From contig CM022673.1 of the NCBI GenBank assembly GCA_012295275.1, positions 13,493,288 through 13,557,287 on the forward strand: DNA of 64,000 nt, written 5' to 3'. Below are positions 39,482 through 51,714 of this stretch, piece by piece (position 1 is the stretch's first letter; each line of letters starts with the position of its first letter). This DNA comes from Chrysomallon squamiferum (lineage: Eukaryota > Mollusca > Gastropoda > Neomphalida > Peltospiridae). The notes under the pieces were generated by a model that saw nothing but the letters and a program-made list of their open reading frames with translations, was not told the origin of the DNA and made no database searches. Position numbers and translations under genes: made by a program.

Positions 39482-40406
39482 GGGTTATTCCGTGTCAAAT
39501 CACCCCCCCCAAAAAAAGAAATTTAAACCCGACCGTCTCAGATTTTTATAAAACTTGGTATACTTGTTGGCTGGGATCCCACAGCACCAAATCTGAAATA
39601 TTAGCCCAATTGGATCAGTGGTGTGGGAGATATGGCCCACCGAATTTTGAGATTTTTGGCAAAAATGGGTGTGACCACCAACCTTAGAACCCTCATATCT
39701 CAGGAACTACTGGGCCAATCTTCATAAAATTGGTATTGTTGAAAAGGCAATATGACAAGGATTCCAAATCTGCCATTTTTGTTCAGTTTGGAAAATATTG
39801 GAGTACATTGACCTATTGACCTTTGCTATGACCTTGAAATTGAACGTGTGGATCACGTGACCTTGAGATCAACTTTATTGAAATTTAATCTCCCACATGT
39901 TAACTAAAACATATAAAAGTTTCCATGGTGTAATATTTTTTGTTTAGCCACAATATAGATTTAAAAAAAATGCACATACATGAAAATAACACCTTTTCAG
40001 CCATTAACATCTGATTAACTAAAACGTGAATGATCAATTCTGGATGCTAGGAATCACCATCTTTCTTGATCATCGAGTAAGACATTGTAGGCCTACATGT
40101 ATGCATAAAGTTCACATATAAAAGTTTCCTGGGTGTAAGGTCACAAGTTCACAAGGTCAGTGTACTCCACTTTTATGAAGATTGGCCCAGTAGTTCCTGA
40201 GATATGAGGGTTCTAAGGTTGGTGGTCACACCCATTTTTGCCAAAAATCTCAAAATTCGGTGGGTCATATCTCCCACACCACTGATCCAATTGGGCTAAT
40301 ATTTCAGATTTGGTGCTGTGGGATCCCAGTCAACAAGTATACCAAGTTTTATAAAAATCTGAGACGGTCGGGTTTAACCCATTGGGTGATTTGACACGGA
40401 ATGACC
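39482..40406. mobile_element. Foldback / MITE-like element with inverted arms of about 240-250 bp
   Basis: The left arm (about 39482-39732) and right arm (about 40167-40406) are near-identical reverse complements. Both ends carry ATTCCGTGTCAAATCACCC and continue through AACCCGACCGTCTCAG, GGATCCCA and the rest. A weaker, gapped match (TGGAGTACA-TGACCT) extends further inward. The flanks 39477-39481 and 40407-40411 are both ATATA, a candidate target duplication. No transposase or open frame is present. The interior of about 430 bp repeats an ACATATAAAAGTTTCC motif. It sits between TOMM7 and MOB4. Superfamily undetermined. Confidence 0.9.
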
Positions 40407-40993
40407 ATATAACTTAAAATATCCATGCTTATATATGTATATAATAGTATATTTTTAACCAAACAGTTTACTTCACTTTCGTTGAAACTAACATTATCAG
40501 ATATATCTCAGTATTAAAACTGAAAACTGGACTTTTCTTTTTTACCCAAATCTTTAGCTGAACGCAACCCAAATAAAAAGTATTTAGGAAATATATTTAC
40601 TTTTTTCATAATTATTTTGCTTTGACTTTAGAATGTGTGTTTTAAATAATAATTAACTATTTAATTTTACTGTGATTGAAACATTTTTTGATAGATAATT
40701 TAATTCAAGTTTGCCTTAATTGTATTACTTTATTTGAATAAACGATGGCTCCTAATTCTGAATATTATTTGATACTTGGGATATTTTTCGTCGAGGGGTT
40801 ATCATAATTGAAAATAATTTTATAAAATGATGATTTTTAACATTTTTAATACAAATAAACCTAAGTGCTGAAAATATAGTAATCTAAACATGTGTAAGTG
40901 CTCATACATCAAAACTAGTTTTAATTCTACGTTCTGAAAGGTGGGGGCCCTAGTATGGAATTGTGTTACAGGTTCCGACTAAGAAATCATTAA

Positions 40994-41004
40994 TGCGCAT
41001 GCGC
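40994..41004. promoter_or_regulatory. NRF1-type site in the MOB4 promoter/5' UTR
   Basis: TGCGCATGCGC is an almost perfect copy of the palindromic NRF1 (nuclear respiratory factor 1) consensus. It lies 67 bp upstream of the conserved MOB4 start. GC-rich sites like this are rare in this AT-rich window. It also creates two in-frame upstream ATGs (40993, 40999), which argues that transcription starts downstream of it or that they are unused. Confidence 0.6.
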
Positions 41005-41070
41005 TTTCTCGGCATAGCGGATCATTTTAAAATGGATGATAAGTGTGAATCTGACGAGACACCGGAGAAA

Positions 41071-44000
41071 ATGAAAATGGCTGCTGGTACAACAGTAGCC
41101 GTAATAAGAAGGAATAGTCCTGGCACAAAAGCGCAGGTTTGTACTCCTTGATAAATGGTTTTATAGACTGAAATATTTAGAAATTAGTAAAAGATTAATT
41201 TTAGCTTTTTATTTTGTTCAAGAATTTTATTATTTTTGTTTTCATTAGGTTATAACTCGTATGAAAGAATCGGATTATTCTGGCATTTCGGCCGGAAATT
41301 CAGATGCTTTCCCTTTGTGAACGTAGTGAAATTTCTCATGCTGTGTTACTGTCAAACTTCATTGTACATCTGTTAGATCTGTTCATTACTATTAAAATGG
41401 TCATGTATGCCGTACACGGTACATTTACAATATACTGTCAATTTTAAAAAAGTTAAGTGATAGAGTGAAGTGAGGCGAACTTCTACTTAAACTTAGAATC
41501 TAAATATTTATTTTATATAATTATATAATAATATTATAGCCTATAGTCTATATATACATAATACAGTTCTCACTGTTACTCGGACTCAATTCACTGTTCT
41601 GTCATCGACTCAAACCCAACTATTACTAGTATTGGTTAAAATAAAATACGTATTAAAAAAAGAAGAGAAAAAGAAAAGTTGACTTAGTATTATTATTACT
41701 GTTTTATATTATATTACATTATTAAATTTTTATTATAATTATTTTTTTTTTTACTGAATTGAGAATTTGATTATTTGGTTAAATGAAATATAACCTGGAA
41801 GATTTCCAGTATATATGAACATATACTTTATTGAAAGTCTTTTTATTATAATTTATGTATTTCAGAACTGGTGCAAATGGGAAGATGAATCATTTGAAGA
41901 AATGGACAGTACTTTGGCTGTCCAACAGGTAATTTAATTTTAACATCAAACAAATTCATAATAAATCTATTACAGTTATTTAAAAGGTCAAGATAAATAA
42001 ATTCTAAAAAAAAGTTTAGATATTATTCAATTAAAATTATAAAAACTTAATATAAACAAAAATTATTGAAATAAATATTATTTAATAAACAGTAAAAAAA
42101 AAGAAAAAAAGATATATGTTATAGCACCTATATGTCTGTTTTTCTGTAATCATTATTTTATTTCAGTTTATTCAACAAGCTATAAGAAAGGATTTCACAA
42201 ATGTTGAGGAGATTCTGACACCACCTGAAGGTCAAGATGAAGGGGTGTGGAAGTATGAACATCTCAGGTGTGTTTTTAATAATAATAATAACAAAAATAT
42301 ATATATTCTTGGTAATTTCTGCAATTCCATAAAATTTTCTTTCTACAGTTCTTGAAAATAATAATTAAAAAAATATTACAGTATTGAAATGTTTGAGTTA
42401 AACTTTGACTACATTTAATTAATTATATTTGTAAGATTTACATATTTTTCATATGGATTTTACTATGGTTATATTCTACATTGAAATCATGAATTAATGG
42501 ACATTATTTAAACCGTTACCATTTAATATTACTAACATATCATCTTCATTATATTTTTCCACTTGTTTATTTTGTCTGTTATTGTCCACAGACAATTCTG
42601 TATGGAGCTGAATGGGTTAGCTGTTAAACTGCAGGTAAATAGTATTACTCATAAAATTTTATTTACCATTCATTTTGTCTGCTGTTGATATTAGTTTTGT
42701 TATCTATTGTTACACAATATCTTCATTTAATAAATAAAAATGTGTTTGATATATCAATGTTTTTTTGAATTTATAAATATATTATTGACTTTTAAATTAG
42801 TTTTACATCTACATACATGTTATATGTAGCCAAATAACTATTTTGTATCTGTAATATATACCTATTATTTTTATTATGAATGTAGCAAAGTGACTATATA
42901 TCTGTCTATAATGTGTACGTGTTGTAAAATATCTATGATATATATGTTTTATTATTTTTGTTATGAATGCAGCAAAGTGACTATATATCTGTCTATAATG
43001 TGTATCTGTTGTAAAATTATCTGTCTATGATATATATGTATTATTATTTTTGTCATGAATCCAGCAAAGTGACTGTAACCCTGAGAATTGTACACAGATG
43101 ACAGCCACGGAACAGTGGATATTTTTGTGTGCAGCACACAAAACACCGAAAGAGGTGAGTTTTCTTTTTCAACTGATCCATTCACCTCCTATATTTGATT
43201 TATTTTTTTACCTCTGTTGGCTTCTTTGTAACTGATTTAATAATGCCCATTCCTGATGTGTGTAAAGTCTGTTTGTGTATGGATAATGTGTAGTATATAT
43301 GTATATGTAAATATATATATATATATATATTTTTTGAGTGTTTGAAAAGAATCAGAATATTGTGTTTCAGAAGTTACTGTCTGTAATATTTAATGTTTTA
43401 TAAAATATTTTCCAGTGTAAGTAAAATTAGAAATTTTATCTCTTAATTTGATATTTTTTTTTTATCAACAGTGTCCAGCTATAGATTACACACGACACAC
43501 TCTGGATGGTGCAGCATGTCTTCTCAACAGTAATAAATATTTCCCTAGTCGGTGAGATATTCTCATAAAATTTCCGTTCATTACATGTCAGTAATTGTGT
43601 ATATTTATATCAGACTATGTTATAGTCTCTTGGTTATACAACAATGTTACTCTCATTATTTATATATAAATTTATTAAATATTTTGTATTTAAAAAAAAT
43701 ATTAATACAGTAAATTACTTTACATGACACATTTGTTGTTAATTTGTATTTATTATTAATGAACATTATTTACTTAAAATCATATTTCTTTTAAATAATT
43801 AGTTTATTATTACTGTAATACTGTAATGGTTATTATAGTTACAATATATGATAAGTGTTTTTTTTCTCTCATTAGGGTCAGCATCAAGGAATCCTCAGTA
43901 GCTAAACTTGGTTCTGTGTGTAGACGAGTGTACAGAATATTTTCTCATGCCTACTTCCATCACAGGGCGTTGTTTGATGAATACGAGGTTTGCATTGTTT

Positions 44001-44567
44001 AATATCTCTTTTCTCCTTGTTTTTCATTATTTTCTTTTTCAACATTGTAAAATCTGTTATTCATAAGTTTTATCAGTGAATTTGGAAACTGAAAGAGAAT
44101 AAAATTTTGGGAACAGATGTCAATATGTGAGGTCAAATCAAGTATTCAAGTATCAGTGCATTTGTCACCTTGAGTTATCAGAAGAATTTAATCTCCCTCT
44201 GAAAAAACCATGATTTTAATGTAATTCTTAATGACCACTTTACAATATTTAAATAATCTTTCACTTTATTTATAATTTTTAAATGTACCTTATTATTAAA
44301 TAATATTAAAGTTTTTGATTTTTGTCCTTAAACAAATAAAATCTTTCTCTTCTTATAGAAATTCTTTACATATAATTTATTTTACAGTTTGATTTGTTAC
44401 CTAGAGATTTACATAGAAATTTAAATTCTTTGTTTTGTTTTCAGAATGAGACGTTTCTCTGTAGAAGATTCACCCAGTTTGTAACAAAGTACAGCCTCAT
44501 GTCTAAAGACAATCTTATTGTTCCCATTCTCGAGTTATCTTCTATAGAGGGAGAAAGTGAAGCTTAA
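41071..44567 (+). CDS. MOB4: MOB4 (phocein): MOB-family adaptor of the STRIPAK complex (8 exons)
   Basis: Exons 41071-41136, 41866-41928, 42167-42267, 42592-42634, 43065-43154, 43472-43551, 43876-43987 and 44445-44567 give 225 aa, the usual length. Near-invariant stretches include [53 protein letters not shown] and [11 protein letters not shown], ending GESEA. The MOB zinc site is intact: C95 and C100 (C-NPEN-C) with H172 and H177. MOB4 binds striatin-PP2A scaffolds and links them to GCK kinases. The start chosen (MKMAAGTT) matches the insect family start; an in-frame ATG at 41032 would add 13 residues. Exon 5 is preceded by tandem copies of its own acceptor. It is tail-to-tail with PAN2. Confidence 0.97.
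42828..43075 (+). repeat. Tandem repeat duplicating the 3' splice site of MOB4 exon 5
   Basis: ATGAATGYAG|CAAAGTGACTAT-type strings occur at 42888-42907 and 42965-42984, then the true ATGAATCCAG|CAAAGTGACTGT at 43055-43076. The spacing is 77 and 92 bp. A more degenerate copy (GTAGCCAAATAACTATTTTG) starts near 42828. The decoy copies keep AG and the first codons of the exon but run into stops soon after. Confidence 0.85.
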
Positions 44568-47500
44568 CCCAGCTGACGTTTAAAAAGCAAAAACAACAAA
44601 ACAACAACAGTTTGGACACTGACAATCTAACAACAAGGACCGACATCTGTAAAGACTTGTGCTATTATTATCAGAACTAACAGATAAAAGTCATTATCTG
44701 TGGTCAGTATGGGTCGACATCTTTCATTTTTATGAAACTGATAGATAAAATACATTTCATATGGTCAACATGTGTTGACATTCATAGACATGTACTGTAC
44801 CTATCACTGTTTGAACTGACAAAATATGTATAGTCATGATACATGCAAATGAAACTTATACTGATATTTTATGTATAGTGTAAGTTTTATTTCATGCTAA
44901 AATGAGTCTGTTGTGATACTAAACTACATTTTGTATACTTTTAAGTTTATTAATTCTTCTACACCTTTCTTTGCTTGCTAATAATGAAGTATAAGAAGTC
45001 AACAGGAATTCATAAAAGTTGCCATTTTTCCTTTCTTATGGATTTTGAATCTTAAAAATGTTTAAAAATAATGTTTTAATCCTTTTATTGTATAATTAAA
45101 TTTCTGACAAAAAGAGTAAAAGTTGATCTATGGCATCAAGATGGCAGATATTATGTTGATTGTATAAAAATAAATCATATGATGTTTGGGAGTCTGTGGG
45201 TGTGTCCTCTTCTTGCACCAAGCTGTGGGGGGTAAATCTGCTCTTTGCAGTTAATAGTAAAAAATCTGCAGTGAAAGGGTTAATTAAAAAATAGAATAAA
45301 TTGACAGATATTTGTAATAATCACGTCTTTAATGAGTAGACAGTGTTTGCATGCCTCACTTTACTGTCATGATGGAATTAACAAAAACGTAGGACATTTT
45401 ATATTGATTGTATACAGAAATAAATCATGGGTATTCCTTCAATTTATTGTCAATCCAAAAAAAATCTGTAATCTGTGATTATTTGCAGGGCTAATTTAAG
45501 CTCTAGTTAGCCATGTATGGGAAGCTGTCTTTGATAAAATTTGATAGAAACAAAAGAAAAAGTAAATGGAAAAAAAAATCAAATAGTTGATTAAATTTTG
45601 TCCTCGTTATTTTATCAATTTACTGTAATTATGTATATCATCGATAAAACCTCCATCTCATTTTAGAATAAACCCTATGAATTAACTATATGTTAAATAT
45701 ATTTAATATATGTGAAACTGTTTTAAATTTAAAGCAAAATCAGTAATATAAAAATGAAACAAGCTTATTAATGTGTTCAGTCTTAGAAGTGGTAAACCTC
45801 AGCATGGTAATACTCATTGTTTACTGGTTATGTTCAACATGTATGGAAAAGGTGGATGAATCTGGGTTTCAGAGGCACGAATCAAGTTTTATATTAATGC
45901 ATTGTTATCATATTATTAAATTATACAATTAAAATTATTTGTAATAGTGTAACAGGTTTCACATTATAATCATGACGTATTTAGCTAGAAGTGTATTTAT
46001 TATATTGTTCATTTTGTACTCCTTAGAGTAAACAATTGAATCGTCACTCGTATTGTTGTTATTGCTATTTAAAATAATGCAGTATTTTCTTTTTTAAATT
46101 GATTGTATTAGTGACCTGCATTAGTGACCTGCAACTAGTCACAAACTAGTATATCCTTATTTATGTCTGGATTGAAAGATTCCTTGTTCTAATCATTAAT
46201 AATAGGTTGTCTGCAATCAAACATTATACAGATATTGGGTTTTCTCTAATGATGTTTTTAGATTACCGTTTAACTTTTAACAGTAATAAAAAACAAAACA
46301 AGGACCAGCTGCTTTATTTTTTTCATTTAAAAAATTGTTTGTAATAAACTTGTACTGAAACAAAAACAAACTGACCATGTTTCATCTTTTTATTATATAA
46401 TTAATAATGTCCTTTATTTTGAACAGAAAAAGAAAAGAACTAAAAGTTGTTCCCGTTTGACAGTTTTATGAAATTTGCACATAAACAGTGTTATACAATT
46501 TTAAAAATAACCAGCTGTAAATGTAAGGTACATAGATGTTTTCGGAGAATATGAAAAATACAAAATATAGACTTTAAAATGATAAAGATTCACTTAGGTA
46601 AAATGGAGTTGATGAATTTTAAGGTTGCCCAGGTAATAAAACAACATTTTAATGTTTTACAAATACACTTGAGCATTTTGTTTTCATTTTAAAATATTTG
46701 TGCATCGAATCAGACATTTCTTCAGTTTTTATACCTGACATCTATGTACCTTTCATTGAAACAGATCATATCTTGATTAGCAAAGAAGCTGAGAAAGAAA
46801 ATACAAGTAAAATATTTCCAAAAGTAGTTGAAATTTCAACAATAACATTTTCCAATTTCTTGAAAGGAAAACAAAAATTCCTATCAAGAGTTTGTGATAA
46901 TAAAAACTTTTTTTTTCTTTTTTTTTTTTTAAACATAAATAGGAAATCTGTTAGGATATCAATATTTCTTTTTTAATCATATCAATTAATAAAGTCGTTT
47001 GACAGTTCCTAAAAATACTGATAAAAATACATTTCTTCTTTAGAAGCCATTTATGTCACGTTTGAAATAAAAATTATTCCTAAGTTTGAAAATAACTAAA
47101 AATTGCTACTATTTCTACAGATAAATGAAAATGTATGTAGGTTTCATTACACCCATACTGGCAATCTTTGTATTTTTCATGGCAGTGTTCACTGTAAAAA
47201 TGCCAGTGATGGTACTTTGAAAATACTTTTTGTTCTACCCTACAACAAACAAATGTTAAAAACTGAAAAACAATCATGTATTAGAATAATACAAAACAAT
47301 TCTAATTTCCTTTTAATAAGAAATATTTATTAGAATATTTAATAATGATTAAATATCTTTTTTTATTTTGATAGTTGAAAGATATGAAAATAAATGTTTT
47401 GATAATCATATTAATTAATTTAATTACTTTATTTTTAAAAACTATTTATTACTTTACTGTGATAGTCAAACATTATATGACTTTACGTTTCCTCTCATCA

Positions 47501-47771
47501 GTGAGAATAGAAAATTTGTTAATTAACACTAATTATTCATGTGTAAAAAATTAAAAATTAAATAAAAATAGTGTTGTCATTAACCTGCATTACTTTGATG
47601 ATTTAATAAATTAATGAACTAAATTTTTACTCTCTGAAAAGAGGGATATTTGGAATGGGAAAAATATGATTTTTCTAAAAAACAAAACAAATTCTACAAT
47701 GACGATACATGCACCAGTTGTCCAGACAACCATTCTCATTGTATGAATGTAATGAACTCTTGACCTCTGAC
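44568..47771. other. Convergent 3' flanks of MOB4 and PAN2
   Basis: 3.2 kb lies between the two stop codons. AATAAA at 45169-45174 is a plausible MOB4 poly(A) signal and others follow near 45420 and 46340. The + strand keeps mRNA-like T-richness for the first 2 kb or so. No conserved coding exon was recognised. Confidence 0.55.
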
Positions 47772-50700
47772 CTACAGGAAGGAGATCTGTTCGTCAACCA
47801 TGTCCTCTTCGACATCAGGGATCTTCCACTGACACTTGCGACCAAACTCGTACATTTCTTTAATGGTCGACTGCAGCTTGTCTCCCCCCTCCTCCTTCAG
47901 GTCTTTGTACAGTTTGTACAGCTGCAGAGCTGTTCGGGCATCCTCGACGGAGTCATGGGTGTGAGACTGAATGTTGATTTCTGAAATGAATAAACCACGG
48001 TCAAGCAAACTGCATCACAAGTAACGTAGTAATGATGCGAACATCTGCAGCAGCAGTGAAACACTTCATCTGTGAATGAAGTCAAACATGAAAATTGAAA
48101 TAACTTTGTTATCAGTCTGGAAGATGCTTCATGTGAGAATGATTAAAAAAAACCTTTTTATTTAAAAAGCAGCATGAATTGGAAGTTAGTGGCTACAGTT
48201 GTAGTAATAGTAATTAACAATTAACAATAAAATAAAAATAAAAATAAAAATAATAGTAAATAACAATAATAATAATATAAAAGTAATAAACATGATAATA
48301 ACTAATAATAATAGTAAATAATAATAATAATAATATAATAGTAATTAATAATCATAACAAAAATAATAATAGTAAATGATATTAATAAATCAGTAAATAA
48401 TAATATCATCTACATATACCTCAGGAAAATAAACAAGAAAAAGAAGGAACAGTGGACACTTACTAAGAAAGTACCAAGCGAGGAACCTGAGTGAAATCAT
48501 TCTCTGTCGGGGGAGATGGAACAGTTCCACTGTGTCAATGACCTGAGCCTTGGGAACCTGTGGAAACAAGAAATTTGTCAAAGACAACTGTTCTGTTGTC
48601 AGTCACGCATACTGCAAGGATCATCAGAATTGTGAAACTCATACACACATGGTGGATGAATAAGTAAGAGCACCAATGACCACTTCATTATGAGATGATC
48701 CAACAAAATATTTAATTAATTGTTATTGTTGTTATTAATATTTGTGTTGCTGTTTATTAAATTAATTCATCCCTTTATCATTAGTTTCTACTAAGTATGT
48801 TCAGGGACTAAAATTTAACATTTGAAATAAAGGACAAACAGAGATATTCTTTTTTAAACAAATTATTTTTTAAAAAAACACATTTCTTTAAGAAGAAACA
48901 AAAACAACAACAAAAAAGAAGGGATACAAATGCATATATCACTAAGCAAAACCCTTTAAAAAAAAAAAAAAAAAAAATAAATAAAAAAAAAAACACCCTC
49001 ATCCAAATCACTGAAGAAAAAAAAAAAAAAAAAAAAAAAGCCTTCAAAAAATTAAAATGATTAATTAATACAAAAATGTGTACCAGGATGTTGATAACTC
49101 GGAAATCTTTCTTCAGTCCATGACCAACAAAGCACAAGCCGATGTCCACCATGTATCTCAGTTTCTGATATGTGCACTTCAACGTCGTCAGGTGTTTTGT
49201 GGAAACGTTGGGATCCAGATCACCTGGCTTGATACCCGAGTACTGCGTCAGGTAGTCAACAACCTAAAATAATAATAAAAATTAATAAAAATTAATAAAC
49301 AAATATAAACATAAATAAAAAATAAAATAGGTATGAGATGAATAATGAACATTACTGTTGTATAGAACTAAAAATGTTTAATATTAACAGTAAACAAGCA
49401 TAGACAAAAACACACTCATTCTCTTGTGCACACACACCTATACCCACACACACACACAAGCATGTTTTATCACTATCACTGTATTTCTCTCCTACTAAGA
49501 ATGTATTATTTTCAATATATAGTGGAATGTTACCTGTTCTTGATTTGAAATGTGATCATCAATAAATGGATCTCCTTCTTTGTCTCCTTGTCTGCAAAAA
49601 AAAAAAAAAAAAAAATAAATAAATAAAAAATAAAAAATTATATATATATACATATTTTTAGCATATATTAAAATAGAATGTTTAAAGAAATGTTTAGTTA
49701 GTTTTGACAGATTTGAATAATTATAAAATATAACACATTTACTACTTGAAAAGACGACAGAAAGAGCATTACTAACACCAAAGTTTGTCCAGAATAGTTT
49801 ATAAACAAAACAGATACATTTGTCTTTCACTTTAAGTTAAAAAGAATAATTAATTAAAATAATGTTATGTGTGTTATATATCATGATATTTACCCTCTAA
49901 GACAAGTGATCCTTGCGACGGCCATGTGAGAAGGTTTTATGGTTGAACGTGTTCCATCACTTCTCAGCTCAGACTCCTCCTATAAAAAATGTATATTGTA
50001 TACATTAACGTAATACAACGATGGCTAATCAAAGGCAGATATATATCATTATATGTATATAGGAGCCCAGTGACACAGACTTGGACATCTGGATAACAAT
50101 ACTGTATATGTTTAAAAAATGTTACGTTATGCAGACATAAATTGATAGATATTAATACAGAAGCACATTAACACAGTCTTTGGCACTATTGATGTTTGAA
50201 AAATGTTACATTCTATAGTGATGGGTAATGAAAATCAGACAAGACATAAACTGATAGATATTAGTACAGAAGCACATTCATATAGACTTAATTCAGGCAA
50301 ACATGTACAGAAAACACTCTCATACTATCTTGCTGACTGTTTGCTATGGTGTCTTTTAGCTCAATGTGTCATTTTCTGACAAAATACACATTTTTACAAC
50401 ATAAAAGGGATTAAGAAAATAATGTAAATTTTATTGACTCCTATGCAGGACATGACACAGACCTGTTTGAGAGACACGAACTCAGCGTCCAGTCCTACGA
50501 TGTCTCCTTTCTGCGGCAGTTCGTCTGGTAAGAGTGGCTGGTACGTGATTTTACGTCTCTTTGGATTGAGTAGACCCCAGTCATTGTAGATAATGTCTGG
50601 GTTGATTGGGTTCTTCACTGGAATTTATATTACCAGTATTAATATCACCGACTGAATTCTTCAGTGGAGTTTGTATTACAAATATTTACATTACAGACTG

Positions 50701-51565
50701 AATTCTTCACTAGAAATGAAGCTTAAAATGTTAAACTGTAATTTTTCACAACTATTAATGTGCAGTATCCTATACACCAGGAAACTAATTAATTACATGT
50801 GTTCAGTTCATATCTTTCCTTTTTTAATTTTGATAAATCATAATTAAGAAATAAATGAATATTTAGTTAATGGTATCTCAACAAATTCTGCCACCATCAA
50901 TTACTGTGTTAGTTTATGTCTTCAAAATTATTTTTATAATGATGTACAACAAAATCGTCTACCAAGCATGAACACTGATGTGAATCTTCTATCAATTGTA
51001 ACAGTAAATATATTTTTACCTGACAAGTCATAAGACTTAGTGAGGTTTCTCCTCATATAGTATACAGCACAGGGAACTTTCCACTCTAAATTGAAATGAA
51101 CTGCTTCGTACTGCCAAAAAAAAAATCACAAAAAAAAACCCATTATACATTTTTATATATAGGATAAAGCTGTTATCTCTAGCAGTTATTCCCTACCCAC
51201 ACTCACAGATACACCCATACACACACCCACACCCCACCCATATACATTAACACTCACCATACACTCACTTCACAATAAATGTAATGAAACCAACATCACC
51301 ACATTCACTTAAAACGACATCAACAACAACAACTACACACCTTCTCAATGGGAGTGATGGAGAAATCGTTGAAGAGGTACCACTGCGTACATGTGACACG
51401 TTCCTTGCGCTGATGAAACTCCTCGCCAACGTTGAGGTGGCTGACGAGGTTGCCTGCCCCCTTGTCACGAATGTGAGCCAGCGTCCCATACAACTCATAG
51501 TACACTGTGTTCTCCTCATCCTGCTTTGGCAGTGGCTCCTGTAATAACAACAACAGTCACTGATA

Positions 51566-51623
<58 letters not shown>

Positions 51624-51634
51624 TAATAATAATG

Positions 51635-51714
<80 letters not shown>

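Larger units (their letters stand above)
38901..41070. other. Intergenic region TOMM7-MOB4
   Basis: It contains the TOMM7 3' UTR, the foldback element, about 500 bp of featureless AT-rich DNA (40412-40920) and the MOB4 promoter. Confidence 0.6.

Noticed and set aside
40963-41070. N-terminal extension of MOB4
   Set aside because: It depends on non-conserved sequence over the NRF1 site; the MOB family begins at the MKMA-type start at 41071.
46698-46976. 92-residue + strand open frame between MOB4 and PAN2
   Set aside because: No recognisable family, weak start context and a T-rich tail giving poly-Phe; probably MOB4 3' flank. Transcript data could reopen it.
47080-47277. His/Cys-rich 65-residue - strand open frame resembling a metal-binding peptide
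   Set aside because: Cys/His spacing fits no zinc-finger class and it lies in the presumed PAN2 3' UTR.
51526-51714. Poly-Asn open frame
   Set aside because: Direct translation of the (AAT)n microsatellite in a PAN2 intron.
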